DNA of 12,557 nt, taken from Oscillospiraceae bacterium (lineage in GTDB: Bacteria > Bacillota > Clostridia > WRCU01). Of the stretch, positions 1 through 6,297 are shown one piece after another. The position numbers and the translations under genes are program-made. The stretch's first letter is position 1. Each line of letters opens with the position of its first letter. Location of the stretch: the NCBI GenBank assembly GCA_009783805.1, contig WRCU01000019.1, forward strand, positions 1 to 12,557, written 5' to 3'. The notes under the pieces were generated by a model that saw only the letters and a program-made list of their open reading frames with translations, did not search any database and was not told where the DNA came from.

Positions 1-548
1 AGCCGGAGGAAGTCACGGCCGACCTTGCCGTAGAAGTCGAACCAGCCCAGCCTTATCGAGAAGACGAGCTTTAGGATGGAGGCCACGAAGAACGAGGGCA
101 GGGATATGCCGAGCAGGGCCACGACCGTGATGACGTAGTCTGGCTTCCTGTATTGGCGCGTCGCGGCGATCATGCCCAGGGGTATCGCCACCGCGAACTC
201 TATGAAGGTGGCGGTGCCGACCAGCCACAGCGAGTCGGATATCACGGAGGAGAACTTCTCCATGACGGGCACGCCGTAGTACCAGGACTCGCCGAAGTTG
301 CCCCTGACGGCGTTGCCGATCCAGATGAAGAAGCCGACGAGGAAGTTCCTGTCCGTGCCGTAGACGTTGCCGAGGAGGCTGAGCCACTCCTCGTAGGTCC
401 GGTTGTTGCCGGCCATGTTCTCCCTCTGCCTGGCCATGTTCTCCAGGAAGGACGCGGGGAGCATGCGCATGATAAGGTATATCATCATTGAGACGAAAAA
501 GAGTATGAATATGTTTATTATTACCCTTTTCGCTAGGTATTGCCGCAT
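1..548 (-). CDS. ABC peptide/nickel-type transporter permease, DppB-like (5' part; runs off the left edge)
   Basis: An inner-membrane permease subunit of a family-5 (dipeptide/oligopeptide/nickel) ABC importer. About 182 residues are read from an ATG at 548-546; family members are usually a little over 300 residues, so the C-terminal part with the ATPase-contacting EAA loop lies outside the window. The N-terminus has the family pattern: a short basic start, a transmembrane helix at residues 9-28, then a periplasmic stretch of the GLD...W...GNFGES type (here YGTD...GNAVRGNFGESW), and further hydrophobic segments beginning near residue 107, including LLGISLPSFFVASIL. A purine-rich ribosome site (GGGAGAGG) sits about 9 bases before the ATG. 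It lies 127 bases downstream of the substrate-binding protein gene on the same strand, the usual SBP-permease order. The family is clear; the transported substrate is not shown. Confidence 0.9.
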   Translation of the reverse strand, partial: MRQYLAKRVIINIFILFFVSMMIYLIMRMLPASFLENMARQRENMAGNNRTYEEWLSLLGNVYGTDRNFLVGFFIWIGNAVRGNFGESWYYGVPVMEKFSSVISDSLWLVGTATFIEFAVAIPLGMIAATRQYRKPDYVITVVALLGISLPSFFVASILKLVFSIRLGWFDFYGKVGRDFLR

Positions 549-578
549 CTAAAAATGCCTCTCCCATAAACCGGCCGA

Positions 579-613
579 ACGCCTCCGCCGCCGTTTGATG
601 GCCGCGAAGGCGT
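579..613 (-). repeat. Intercistronic stem-loop between binding-protein and permease genes
   Basis: On the transcribed (minus) strand, ten bases at 613-604 pair with 588-579 (one T-G wobble). After a single G/G mismatch, three more pairs form (602-600 with 592-590), leaving a 7-base loop. No T-run follows, so it is a poor intrinsic terminator. Its place between a binding-protein gene and its permease gene suggests an mRNA-stabilising or partial-attenuation element. That role is inferred from position. Confidence 0.5.
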
Positions 614-652
614 CCGCCGCTCATATCATTCCCATACGGTCACGAAATCCTA

Positions 653-667
653 GGCGCCAAAGGCGCC
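653..667 (-). repeat. Small stem-loop just after the binding-protein stop codon
   Basis: GGCGCC-AAA-GGCGCC gives a perfect 6-bp GC stem with a 3-base loop. It starts 8 bases after the TAG stop of the substrate-binding protein gene on the minus strand. Only a weak T-containing stretch follows (TAGGATTT), so it is at most a leaky terminator or a 3'-end protecting hairpin. With the stem-loop at 579-613 it makes a two-hairpin intercistronic region. Confidence 0.45.
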
Positions 668-675
668 GGGGTTCC

Positions 676-3093
676 CTACCTGACCTCTATCAGCTCGACC
701 TCCTGGCCCCATTGGTAGAACGGGGTCATGTCGCCGGCCAGCGTCTCTATCTTCAGGCGCTCGGTGCTGTAGATGTAGATGTTGTCCCTTTGGTATACGG
801 GAACCTCCACGCCCCAGTCGAGCAGTATCTTGAAGCATTCCATGAACAGCTGCTTGCGGGCCGCCATGTCGGGGGTCCTGCGGGTCTCGAGGATCAGCCT
901 GTCGAGCTCGGCGTCCGCTATCCCGACGGGGTTCCTGGCGGACGACTGCTGGTTGTTGCGCACGGGGTCGCCGTTGTACAGCTGGGTGATGTCCGGGTCG
1001 ATCGAGGATGCCCAGGCCGCGCACCATATCTCGGCCGACTCGGAGCGCAGCGCGTCCCACAGCTGGCTGGTGGCCGAGGCCGCCAGGTCGTTTATGTTGA
1101 GCGTGAGCCCGATGTTCGAGAAGCTCTCGGCCGTCTTGGTCAGGAGCAGGAAGCTCGGGTGGTCGCCCTTGCCGTCGCCGGGGATCCATGCGGTGTATGT
1201 CAGCTTGGCGCCTGCGGGCGCCGCGGTGACCTTGCCGTTCTCCACCGTGTAGCCGGCTTTCTCCAGGAACCCGAGGGCGGCCTGCTCGGCGGCCTTGTAC
1301 CGCTGCTCCTCCGTCATGGAGGGGTTATATATCGCGTTGCCGTTGACGTCCTTGGAGAACGCCTCCTCGTATCCCGGGTCGGTCCTTTGCGGGGCCGCCC
1401 ACGAGACGCGGGACATGGAGTAGTTGATGACCTCGGCGGTGTTGCCGTAGTAGGTGTTGGTGGTGAGGTCGCGGTACACGGAGATGATCGTGGCCAGGCC
1501 CTTGCGCAAGTTCTTGCTGGCGTCGGATCCGCGCTCGTCGCCCACGCTTACGCCCTTGGAGTTGATGCCCACGTAGCCGTAGCCCAGGTTGCGGACGCCG
1601 ATGTAGGTGATTATGTCGCCCGTCAGCTCACCGTTGGGGTTGATCTTCTGGATCTCGTCGAAGCGGTCGCGGTTGAAGGAGAGGTTGGCTATGTCGATGG
1701 TCCCGGTTTGGATGCCGGGGATGTTGTCGTCCTCGCTGCCGACCTTGAACTGCAGGTCGCGGACCTTGGGCGCGCCCTTCCAATAGTCGGTGTTGGCGGT
1801 GAGGTAGGCGACCTTGTTCTCGCACTTGACGAACTTGTAGGGCCCGGCGCCCATGGGCGTCTTCTCGGTCTCCTTCACGAACCCGAGGTCGCCGTAGTCG
1901 AACCCGAACCTGTCCTTGGCGTAGTCATACTTGTCCTTGTCCCCATAGTAGTGCATGGGGGCAGCCTGCATCCCGAACAGCTTGTACACGGCGGAGGTGT
2001 CGAACCCGTCCACCATGACCTCGAGGCTGTACTTGTCGGTCTTCGTGATCCCCGATATGTTCGTGACCGAACGCTTGACCTTGTCGGGGTTGGCCTTGAT
2101 CATCTCGCCGATGTAGTTGGCGAGGAAGGTGTGGTAGTCCTCCGAGCCCGGGACGTCGAACTCGCCCTCGTCCGATGCGTCCTCGAAGCTGCCGCCGTAC
2201 TCGGTGAGCACGGCGAGGCCGAAGTCGTCCAGGGTGGGGAAGGAGCCCTTGAGGTCGAACTCTGATCCGGCCGGTGAGATGAGGACGTCGTCGTCATCCA
2301 TGTCGGCGAATCCCCAAAGCATCATGCTGTACGCGATGGCCATGCCCGCGTTGGAGCTCACCGCGGCCGGGTCGAACCCCAGCATCTCGATGTAGCCGGC
2401 GAGGGGCCCCACGCAGTAGTCCACGACCGCCTGGCATGATATGCGGAGGCTGCTCAGGTATCCGGCCCAAAAAGCCCCGTACTCCTGCTGGGTATAGACG
2501 GACGAGCCCGTGCCGTCGCCTTCCGGCCCGGCCGCCTCTATGGCGTCGGTGATCACCTTGAAGTCGTCGAAGGCGTTCGCGTAGCCCGACTGGTACTCTT
2601 CCAATCCTTGGATCTTGACCGTGTTCAAGGTGTTGATCCCGATGTAGGTGGGGTCCAGGAGGACGTAGTAGGTGAATATCACGTCGTCCGCGGTCATCTC
2701 GACGCCGTCGGAGAATTTCACGCCCTTGCGCAGCGTGAGCGTGTACTTCGTGACGTCCTTGTCCTTGTCGTAGTCCACCGCGCCGTCCGCGAGGCCTTTA
2801 TAGGAGTAGTCGGTCCCGTTGTATGCCCTCGTCTCGCCGCCTATGCCTTTGTAGACCATCTCGCCCTGGCGGTCGTTGCTGATGAGGGAGGGTCCCAGCA
2901 CCATGTCGACGATGTCCATGTCGTAAGCGCTCTCGCCGGTGAACGGTGAGAACTTCTCGTTGAAGTCGCCGGTCGAGACCACGAGCGGCGGTTGGTTCTC
3001 ATCGTACGTCACTCCCCCGCACGATGCGAGCGTGAGCGCCATGGCCAAGGCGACGGATATGGCAATGAGCTTGCTTGCGCCTTTCCTACCCAT
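676..3093 (-). CDS. ABC transporter substrate-binding lipoprotein, family 5 (SBP_bac_5)
   Basis: An extracytoplasmic, lipid-anchored receptor that would capture an oligopeptide or similar solute for the permease encoded next to it. The 805-residue protein starts with a lipoprotein signal peptide: basic GRK, a hydrophobic stretch at about 9-23, and the lipobox LASC with lipidated Cys25. SBP_bac_5 hallmarks are visible: YTLTLRKGVKFSDG followed by TADDVIFTY (117-142), and PMGAGPYKF...NTDYWKGAP (413-442). The start is supported by AAGGAGG about 10 bases upstream and by the signal peptide. Family members are typically 500-600 residues; much of the excess lies between about 165 and 345, an acidic, family-atypical insertion carrying two Cys (220, 227). 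It is the first gene of the minus-strand transporter unit and has a good promoter. The ligand cannot be told from the sequence. Confidence 0.93.
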   Translation of the reverse strand: MGRKGASKLIAISVALAMALTLASCGGVTYDENQPPLVVSTGDFNEKFSPFTGESAYDMDIVDMVLGPSLISNDRQGEMVYKGIGGETRAYNGTDYSYKGLADGAVDYDKDKDVTKYTLTLRKGVKFSDGVEMTADDVIFTYYVLLDPTYIGINTLNTVKIQGLEEYQSGYANAFDDFKVITDAIEAAGPEGDGTGSSVYTQQEYGAFWAGYLSSLRISCQAVVDYCVGPLAGYIEMLGFDPAAVSSNAGMAIAYSMMLWGFADMDDDDVLISPAGSEFDLKGSFPTLDDFGLAVLTEYGGSFEDASDEGEFDVPGSEDYHTFLANYIGEMIKANPDKVKRSVTNISGITKTDKYSLEVMVDGFDTSAVYKLFGMQAAPMHYYGDKDKYDYAKDRFGFDYGDLGFVKETEKTPMGAGPYKFVKCENKVAYLTANTDYWKGAPKVRDLQFKVGSEDDNIPGIQTGTIDIANLSFNRDRFDEIQKINPNGELTGDIITYIGVRNLGYGYVGINSKGVSVGDERGSDASKNLRKGLATIISVYRDLTTNTYYGNTAEVINYSMSRVSWAAPQRTDPGYEEAFSKDVNGNAIYNPSMTEEQRYKAAEQAALGFLEKAGYTVENGKVTAAPAGAKLTYTAWIPGDGKGDHPSFLLLTKTAESFSNIGLTLNINDLAASATSQLWDALRSESAEIWCAAWASSIDPDITQLYNGDPVRNNQQSSARNPVGIADAELDRLILETRRTPDMAARKQLFMECFKILLDWGVEVPVYQRDNIYIYSTERLKIETLAGDMTPFYQWGQEVELIEVR

Positions 3094-3150
3094 TTCGATG
3101 TTTCCTCCTTGAGATGATGGTGGTTCGCATGTAACGGATTAATCAGCGAA

Positions 3151-3179
3151 ATGTTAACATATCGAAAAATGATTATCAA
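3151..3179 (-). promoter_or_regulatory. Sigma-70-type promoter for the substrate-binding protein gene
   Basis: On the minus strand, TTGATA (3179-3174, 5 of 6 to consensus) is followed by a 17-base spacer and TAACAT (3156-3151, 4 of 6). It lies in the only AT-rich patch of the neighbourhood, about 60 bases before the ATG at 3093. The -10 region falls inside a 10-base perfect palindrome, ATGTTAACAT (3151-3160), which could also be a protein-binding site. Confidence 0.55.
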
Positions 3180-3190
3180 ATGAGGTCGGC

Positions 3191-3781
3191 TTGGCCTTCA
3201 TCTTCAATCTCATAGTGGGTTTCATTAAAGGCGTCGTCCTATTGGTCCCCAAGGTGGCGTTCCCGTGGCTGCGGCAGATGGCCTTCGACTCCGCGGTCAA
3301 GTCGGCCGGCAAGGGCGCCCTGAAAAGGACGCCGCTCAATTTCAGGAAGCCGAACATGCTGGTGACGGCCGCGGCCGTGGCGACGCTCAACGCGGCCAAC
3401 TTCATCGTTATGCTTATATTGAAAGGAAGGGCCGCGCCCGCGCTCATCTCGTCCGGGATCGTGACGCTGCTGACGGCCTTCTTCATCCTGTCGGGGATCC
3501 GCAAGGGCAGCGCGAGGAAGGAAAGGGTAGCGCTGCTCATTACGCTCGCGTTCTTCTTCGCCGTGTTCGCGCTGTTCGTGGCCGCCGCGGACCTGTGGTG
3601 GGTGGCGTGGATGGCGAAGCTCATACTGGAGGTCCTGCTATGCTACTCCATCATGCTCACAAAGAAGGGCAGGGAGGCCGACAAGGTCCAATCCAGGGCC
3701 TTGGCCTTCGTTATCCGCAGGCTGCGGCTGAGGCCGGAGGGCAGGTTGGCCAGGCTGCTCATGAGATTGGACCCGTTCTGA
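3191..3781 (+). CDS. Hypothetical multi-pass membrane protein
   Basis: A 196-residue protein I do not recognise. Hydrophobic segments appear at about residues 3-20 (with internal Lys, possibly peripheral), 56-77, 83-101, 112-133 and 135-153. A basic loop (KSAGKGALKR) lies between the first two, and an Arg/Lys-rich C-terminal tail follows, consistent with a small integral membrane protein whose basic parts face the cytoplasm. The start is a TTG preceded closely by GAGGT; no in-frame ATG lies nearby upstream, so the exact start is uncertain. GC-rich third codon positions and a continuous hydrophobicity pattern support it over the opposite-strand frame at 3154-3624. It is divergent from the substrate-binding protein gene with about 97 bases between them, and stands alone. 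No function is assigned. Confidence 0.7.
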   Translation: MAFIFNLIVGFIKGVVLLVPKVAFPWLRQMAFDSAVKSAGKGALKRTPLNFRKPNMLVTAAAVATLNAANFIVMLILKGRAAPALISSGIVTLLTAFFILSGIRKGSARKERVALLITLAFFFAVFALFVAAADLWWVAWMAKLILEVLLCYSIMLTKKGREADKVQSRALAFVIRRLRLRPEGRLARLLMRLDPF

Positions 3782-3867
3782 GCCTATCGGCGACCGCCGC
3801 GGGCCCGGGGGCGGCGTACGCGGGTCGGGGAGCCCAGGAGGCCCCGCATGAGGCGGAAGGCCGTCCA

Positions 3868-3899
3868 CATGAAGGGACACCCGCATGAAGGGACAGCCG
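3868..3899. repeat. 16-bp tandem repeat, two copies
   Basis: CATGAAGGGACACCCG (3868-3883) is directly followed by CATGAAGGGACAGCCG (3884-3899), differing at one base. A looser related stretch (CATGAGGCGGAAGGCCG) begins at 3848, so the array may once have had three or more units. It lies in the 206-base gap between the membrane-protein gene and the convergent leucine dehydrogenase gene. No coding role is seen. Confidence 0.7.
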
Positions 3900-3913
3900 C
3901 CCACGCAGAATGA

Positions 3914-3943
3914 AAGGCCGCCCGCATGGCGGCGGGCGGCCTT
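3914..3943 (-). terminator. Hairpin terminator downstream of leucine dehydrogenase
   Basis: A perfect 12-bp inverted repeat, AAGGCCGCCCGC (3914-3925) and GCGGGCGGCCTT (3932-3943), with a 6-base loop. On the minus strand the stem ends in CCTT and continues TCATTC, a short T-containing tail; the plus-strand side has no comparable tail. It lies 44 bases past the leucine dehydrogenase stop codon. Because it sits between convergent genes it may stop transcription from both sides. Confidence 0.7.
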
Positions 3944-3987
3944 GAATGGCTTTCGTGACTTCTAGCGTCAGCCTGGGCCCATCCCCG

Positions 3988-5031
3988 TCACTTCGCCCCG
4001 GCCCTCACGATGCCTTCGGCGTACTCGTCCGCCGCCCTGTACGTGCTTATGCCTTTCTCGCCGGCGTAGGCGACGATCTTCAAGGCGGTGTCATATATCT
4101 TATCCACCTGCGCGTTCACTGAGTCCTCGCTGTACCGCCCTTCCACTATCTCCATGCCGCAGTTCAGCACGCCGCCCGCGTTTATGATGTAGTCCGGGAG
4201 GTAGAGTATGCCCCTCGAGCTGAGCTCGTCGCCCGTCGCGGCGTCCAGCACTATGTTGTTGGCGGCCCCGGCCACCATCGAGCACCTCAGCTTGCCGACG
4301 TTCTCCGGCCTGATGACCGCGCCCATCGCGCAAGGCGAGAGGATGTCGCACTCGGCCGTGATCACCTCGTCCGAACCCAGGGGTTCGGCCCCGTACATGG
4401 AAACCATCCTGTCCACGGCCTCCTTGTCGATGTCGCTGACCTTCAGCCTGGCCCCGTCGCCGTGCAGGTGGCCGCACAGCCTGGACCCCACGCTGCCCAG
4501 GCCTTGCACGGCGATGACTTTGCCCTTGAGCGAGTCGGCGCCGAACCTCACCTTAGCCCCGGCCTTGATGCCCAGGAAGACGCCCCTGGCCGTGAAGGGC
4601 GAAGGGTTGCCGCTGACCTCCGGCGTGCCGGTCACGAACTTCGTCACCTCATTCATCAGGGCCACGTCCGCCGCCCCGATGTTCACGTCCTCGGCGGTGT
4701 AGTACTTCCCGCCCAGCGAGTTGATGAACCCCGCGTACGCATGGAAGAACTCCCTGGACTTGAGCGCCTTCGGGTCGCCGATGATGACGGCCTTGCCCCC
4801 GCCCAGCTTCAAACCCGCGGCGGCGTTCTTGAAGGTCATGCCCCTGGACAGGCGCAGCACGTCGAACAGCGCGTCGTCATCCGTGGCGTAGTTGAAGAAG
4901 CGGGTCCCCCCCAAGGCCGGCCCCAACGCCGTGCTGTGGATCGCGATGATGGCCCTGAGGCCCAGTGACTTGTCCTGGGCGAAGACTATCTGCTCGTGCC
5001 CGTACTCGCTCATTGACTTCAATACCTGCAT
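3988..5031 (-). CDS. bcd: Leucine dehydrogenase (Glu/Leu/Phe/Val dehydrogenase family)
   Basis: A cytosolic NAD-dependent enzyme that reversibly deaminates leucine and other branched-chain amino acids to 2-oxo acids plus ammonia. From the ATG at 5031 it is 347 residues, normal for the family. From this start, substrate Lys68 (MTFKNAAAG) and catalytic Lys80 (LGGGK) fall at the positions known for Bacillus leucine dehydrogenase, with Asp115 in TAEDV. The nucleotide-binding GLGSVG motif is at 177-182. SGNPSP and PDYIINAGGV are also typical. A longer frame begins at 5061, but AAGGGGGG ends 8 bases before the ATG at 5031, and the residue numbering favours that start; the ATG at 5037 is too close to the ribosome site. 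The gene is a single unit, divergent from pdxA, with a hairpin terminator behind it. It could feed branched-chain acyl-CoA synthesis or amino-acid fermentation. Confidence 0.95.
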   Translation of the reverse strand: MQVLKSMSEYGHEQIVFAQDKSLGLRAIIAIHSTALGPALGGTRFFNYATDDDALFDVLRLSRGMTFKNAAAGLKLGGGKAVIIGDPKALKSREFFHAYAGFINSLGGKYYTAEDVNIGAADVALMNEVTKFVTGTPEVSGNPSPFTARGVFLGIKAGAKVRFGADSLKGKVIAVQGLGSVGSRLCGHLHGDGARLKVSDIDKEAVDRMVSMYGAEPLGSDEVITAECDILSPCAMGAVIRPENVGKLRCSMVAGAANNIVLDAATGDELSSRGILYLPDYIINAGGVLNCGMEIVEGRYSEDSVNAQVDKIYDTALKIVAYAGEKGISTYRAADEYAEGIVRAGAK

Positions 5032-5124
5032 AGCCATTACCCCCCTTAGTCTGTCTTGCATGCGGCCTGCGGCAAGTCGCGGCCCGGCTAGGTCCCGCCT
5101 GTCGTCGTACGCCGAACGGACAAT

Positions 5125-5140
5125 GATAGATTATACTATC
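5125..5140 (-). promoter_or_regulatory. Consensus -10 box inside a dyad upstream of leucine dehydrogenase
   Basis: On the minus strand the sequence reads GATAG-TATAAT-CTATC: a perfect -10 hexamer (5135-5130) framed exactly by a 5-base inverted repeat. It lies about 95 bases upstream of the preferred leucine dehydrogenase start. No good -35 box is seen 16-18 bases further upstream (CTATAT at 17), which would fit an activator- or repressor-controlled promoter. The dyad is directly visible; its role as an operator is inferred. Confidence 0.5.
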
Positions 5141-5178
5141 GGGTGGCGTAAAATATAGTCGAAAACCTGGCTATATCA

Positions 5179-6297
5179 ATGCCCATTCTTAATGATTATG
5201 ACGGAATGCGCGCGCGCGCGGAAAGGATGGCGATGGGGGGCAGGCCGTACGTCTGCGTGACCATGGGCGACCCGGCCGGCATCGGGCCGGAGATAGCCGT
5301 GAAGGCGATCGCCCCGGGGGGCCTCCTGGGATGCTGCATGCCGTTCGTGGTGGGGGACTGCGGGGTGATCAGGGAGGCGGCCGGCTTTATGGCCGACGGC
5401 CCGGGCGGCGCGCCGGGCCCGGGCAGGGTCACGGTCAGGGCCATTCGCGACCCTGCGGACGGGGACTACGCGGCCGGGGTGGTCAACGTCATGGAGGCGT
5501 GCCGCGGCGGCCGCCCCGGCACTGGGCGGCTCAGGATGGGGGAGGCCACGGCCGAGGCGGGGGCCATGGGCCTCGCGTGCATACGGGAGGCGGCGGGGCT
5601 CGCGCTCAGCGGCAAGGCGGACGCCGTGGCGACGGCCCCCGTGAACAAGAGGGCGATGAGGCTCGTCGACGGAAGGTTCATAGGGCATACGGAGGAGCTG
5701 GCGAGGATCGCCGGCGTGCCTGACGCGCGGACCATGTTCCAGGTAGGCCCGCTGCGCATATTCTTCCTCACCAGGCACGTCTCGCTCAGGGAGGCCTGCG
5801 GGGCCGTGACGAAGGCCAACGTGATGAAGGGCATAGAGGATTGTTCGGAAGCGCTCGCGGGCCTCGCCGGGGTGAGCCCTTCATTGGCGGTGGCCGGGCT
5901 GAACCCGCACTCGGGGGACGGCGGCCTGTTCGGCGTTGAGGAGCTTAGGGAGATCGAGCCGGCCGTCAGCGAGATGCGCCGCAGGGGATACGACGTCCAT
6001 GGCCCGGTCCCCGCCGACTCCGTCTTCCACCTGGCGGAGGTCGGCAGGTACGGCGCGGTCCTGGCCCTGTACCACGACCAGGGCCACATAGCGGCGAAGG
6101 CGCTGGGTTTTTCACGGACGGTTTCGGTTACCCTGGGCCTGCCTTTCGTCCGAACGTCGGTCGACCACGGCACGGCGTACGACATAGCGGGGAAGGGGAT
6201 GGCGGACGAGGGGAGCATGTTCGAGGCCATAAAGGTGGCGGCCGGGTACGCGTCGGGCGCGAAGGGCGCGGCGGGAAGGGCGGTGACGCGAAGGTGA
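5179..6297 (+). CDS. pdxA: PdxA-family dehydrogenase (4-hydroxythreonine-4-phosphate dehydrogenase or PdxA2-like)
   Basis: A cytosolic metal- and NAD-dependent dehydrogenase. Classical PdxA oxidises 4-phosphohydroxy-L-threonine in vitamin B6 synthesis; PdxA2 relatives act on 4-phospho-D-threonate or -erythronate. The 372-residue frame shows the family start VTMGDPAGIGPEI, TAPVNK, the metal-ligand His170 (GHTEE), His244 (NPHSGDGG) and His299 (YHDQGH), and the C-terminal SVDHGTAYDIAGKG. No Shine-Dalgarno is seen before the ATG at 5179. A GGAAAGG stretch precedes the ATG at 5233, giving MGGRPYV..., closer to the usual family N-terminus, so the true start may be 5233. It overlaps the next gene by four bases (GTGA) and leads a three-gene operon. 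No other B6 gene and no DUF1537 kinase is visible here, so the substrate is open. Confidence 0.92.
   Translation: MPILNDYDGMRARAERMAMGGRPYVCVTMGDPAGIGPEIAVKAIAPGGLLGCCMPFVVGDCGVIREAAGFMADGPGGAPGPGRVTVRAIRDPADGDYAAGVVNVMEACRGGRPGTGRLRMGEATAEAGAMGLACIREAAGLALSGKADAVATAPVNKRAMRLVDGRFIGHTEELARIAGVPDARTMFQVGPLRIFFLTRHVSLREACGAVTKANVMKGIEDCSEALAGLAGVSPSLAVAGLNPHSGDGGLFGVEELREIEPAVSEMRRRGYDVHGPVPADSVFHLAEVGRYGAVLALYHDQGHIAAKALGFSRTVSVTLGLPFVRTSVDHGTAYDIAGKGMADEGSMFEAIKVAAGYASGAKGAAGRAVTRR

Noticed and set aside
13..624. Open frame of 203 codons on the minus strand
   Set aside because: It overlaps the DppB-like permease in another frame and is Arg/His/Pro/Gly-rich, typical of a shadow frame in GC-rich DNA.
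595..2265. Long plus-strand open frame of 556 codons
   Set aside because: It is antisense to the substrate-binding lipoprotein, which has a signal peptide, ribosome site and family motifs. The plus frame is Val/Gly/Leu-rich with no recognisable domain.
3154..3624. Minus-strand frame of 156 codons over the membrane protein
   Set aside because: It has no family resemblance or ribosome site. The plus-strand frame has a coherent membrane-protein pattern and better codon bias.
5032..5178. A riboswitch (for example a B6- or amino-acid-related leader) between leucine dehydrogenase and pdxA
   Set aside because: The gap is short and shows only the small dyad and AT-rich boxes; no known riboswitch core was recognised.
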